This document shows positions 5,430-5,511 of a stretch of 5,511 nt of DNA, one piece after another. Positions within the stretch are counted from its first letter, which is position 1. Each line of letters opens with the position of its first letter. The translations under genes and the position numbers were made by a program. The notes below the pieces were generated by a model that saw only the letters and a program-made list of their open reading frames with translations, was not told the origin of the DNA and made no database searches. Source of the DNA: Lachnospiraceae bacterium (GTDB taxonomy: Bacteria; Bacillota_A; Clostridia; Lachnospirales; Lachnospiraceae); contig VSOD01000297.1 in the NCBI GenBank assembly GCA_009774655.1, positions 1 to 5,511 on the forward strand, read 5' to 3'.

Positions 5430-5511
5430 CTAACCTGCCGTTTTTTTCAATGTGCCCTGACTCATTTCATACACTTCATAACAAACCCCCTCAAAGTCTT
5501 CTTTGTTGTGA
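5430..5511 (-). CDS. 3' end of an unrecognised minus-strand gene (partial)
   Basis: The minus strand is open from the window edge to TAG at 5430-5432 and reads 26 residues, beginning HNKEDFEGVCYEVYEM and ending GTLKKTAG. The balanced, charged composition and absence of stops make a real C-terminus plausible, and the gene would converge on the merR gene with 31 bases between stops. A tail this short gives no family. The run of seven Ts on the plus strand (5441-5447) is explained by its two Lys codons, so I do not read it as a clear terminator. Confidence 0.35.
   Translation of the reverse strand, partial: HNKEDFEGVCYEVYEMSQGTLKKTAG

Noticed and set aside
5411..5448. Terminator after merR ending in seven Ts
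   Set aside because: The stem before the T run pairs only imperfectly (CGG...CCG with mismatches), and the Ts are accounted for by Lys codons of the opposing partial gene.

Overview
The window looks like chromosomal DNA of a spore-forming gut Firmicute, most likely Lachnospiraceae or a related Clostridia. The evidence is the moderate GC content, strong AGGAGG-type ribosome binding sites, clostridial-style collagen-like proteins, a MepA-type MATE pump and a MerR/GyrI-type regulator. No RNA gene, CRISPR array, insertion sequence or origin is visible. Species assignment is inference from gene style only.

Left part (1-3048, all minus strand): two collagen-like proteins flank a glycosyltransferase. 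Reading in the direction of transcription, clp2 (2976-2047) has a Cys-rich N-terminus, 27 Gly-X-Y triplets and a C-terminal BclA/C1q-like globular domain. It is followed after 22 bases by a family 2 glycosyltransferase with a TPR-like tail (2024-948), which ends in a hairpin terminator that includes its own stop codon. Then comes clp1 (from 815), with its own promoter region, an N-terminus built of Asn/Ser/Cys tetrapeptides, and a long Gly-X-Y domain. The clp1 frame is cut by an in-frame TAG at 219-221, but perfect Gly-X-Y coding continues in the same frame to the window edge. Neither collagen protein has a signal peptide. The layout resembles BclA-type spore-surface collagens with a linked glycosyltransferase, and a sigma-K-like promoter before clp1 fits that reading.

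Right part (3107-5398): a MATE multidrug efflux pump (minus) and a MerR-family regulator (plus) are divergent. A perfect 23-bp palindrome lies in the intergenic region, over the 19-bp spacer of a good promoter facing the MATE gene. This is the textbook architecture of MerR-type activation, so the regulator very probably controls the pump. The last 82 bases carry what looks like the 3' end of another minus-strand gene converging on the regulator.

Most notable: the premature amber codon in clp1, the Cys-tetrapeptide head, the collagen-glycosyltransferase unit with possible late-sporulation control, and the MerR operator/promoter.
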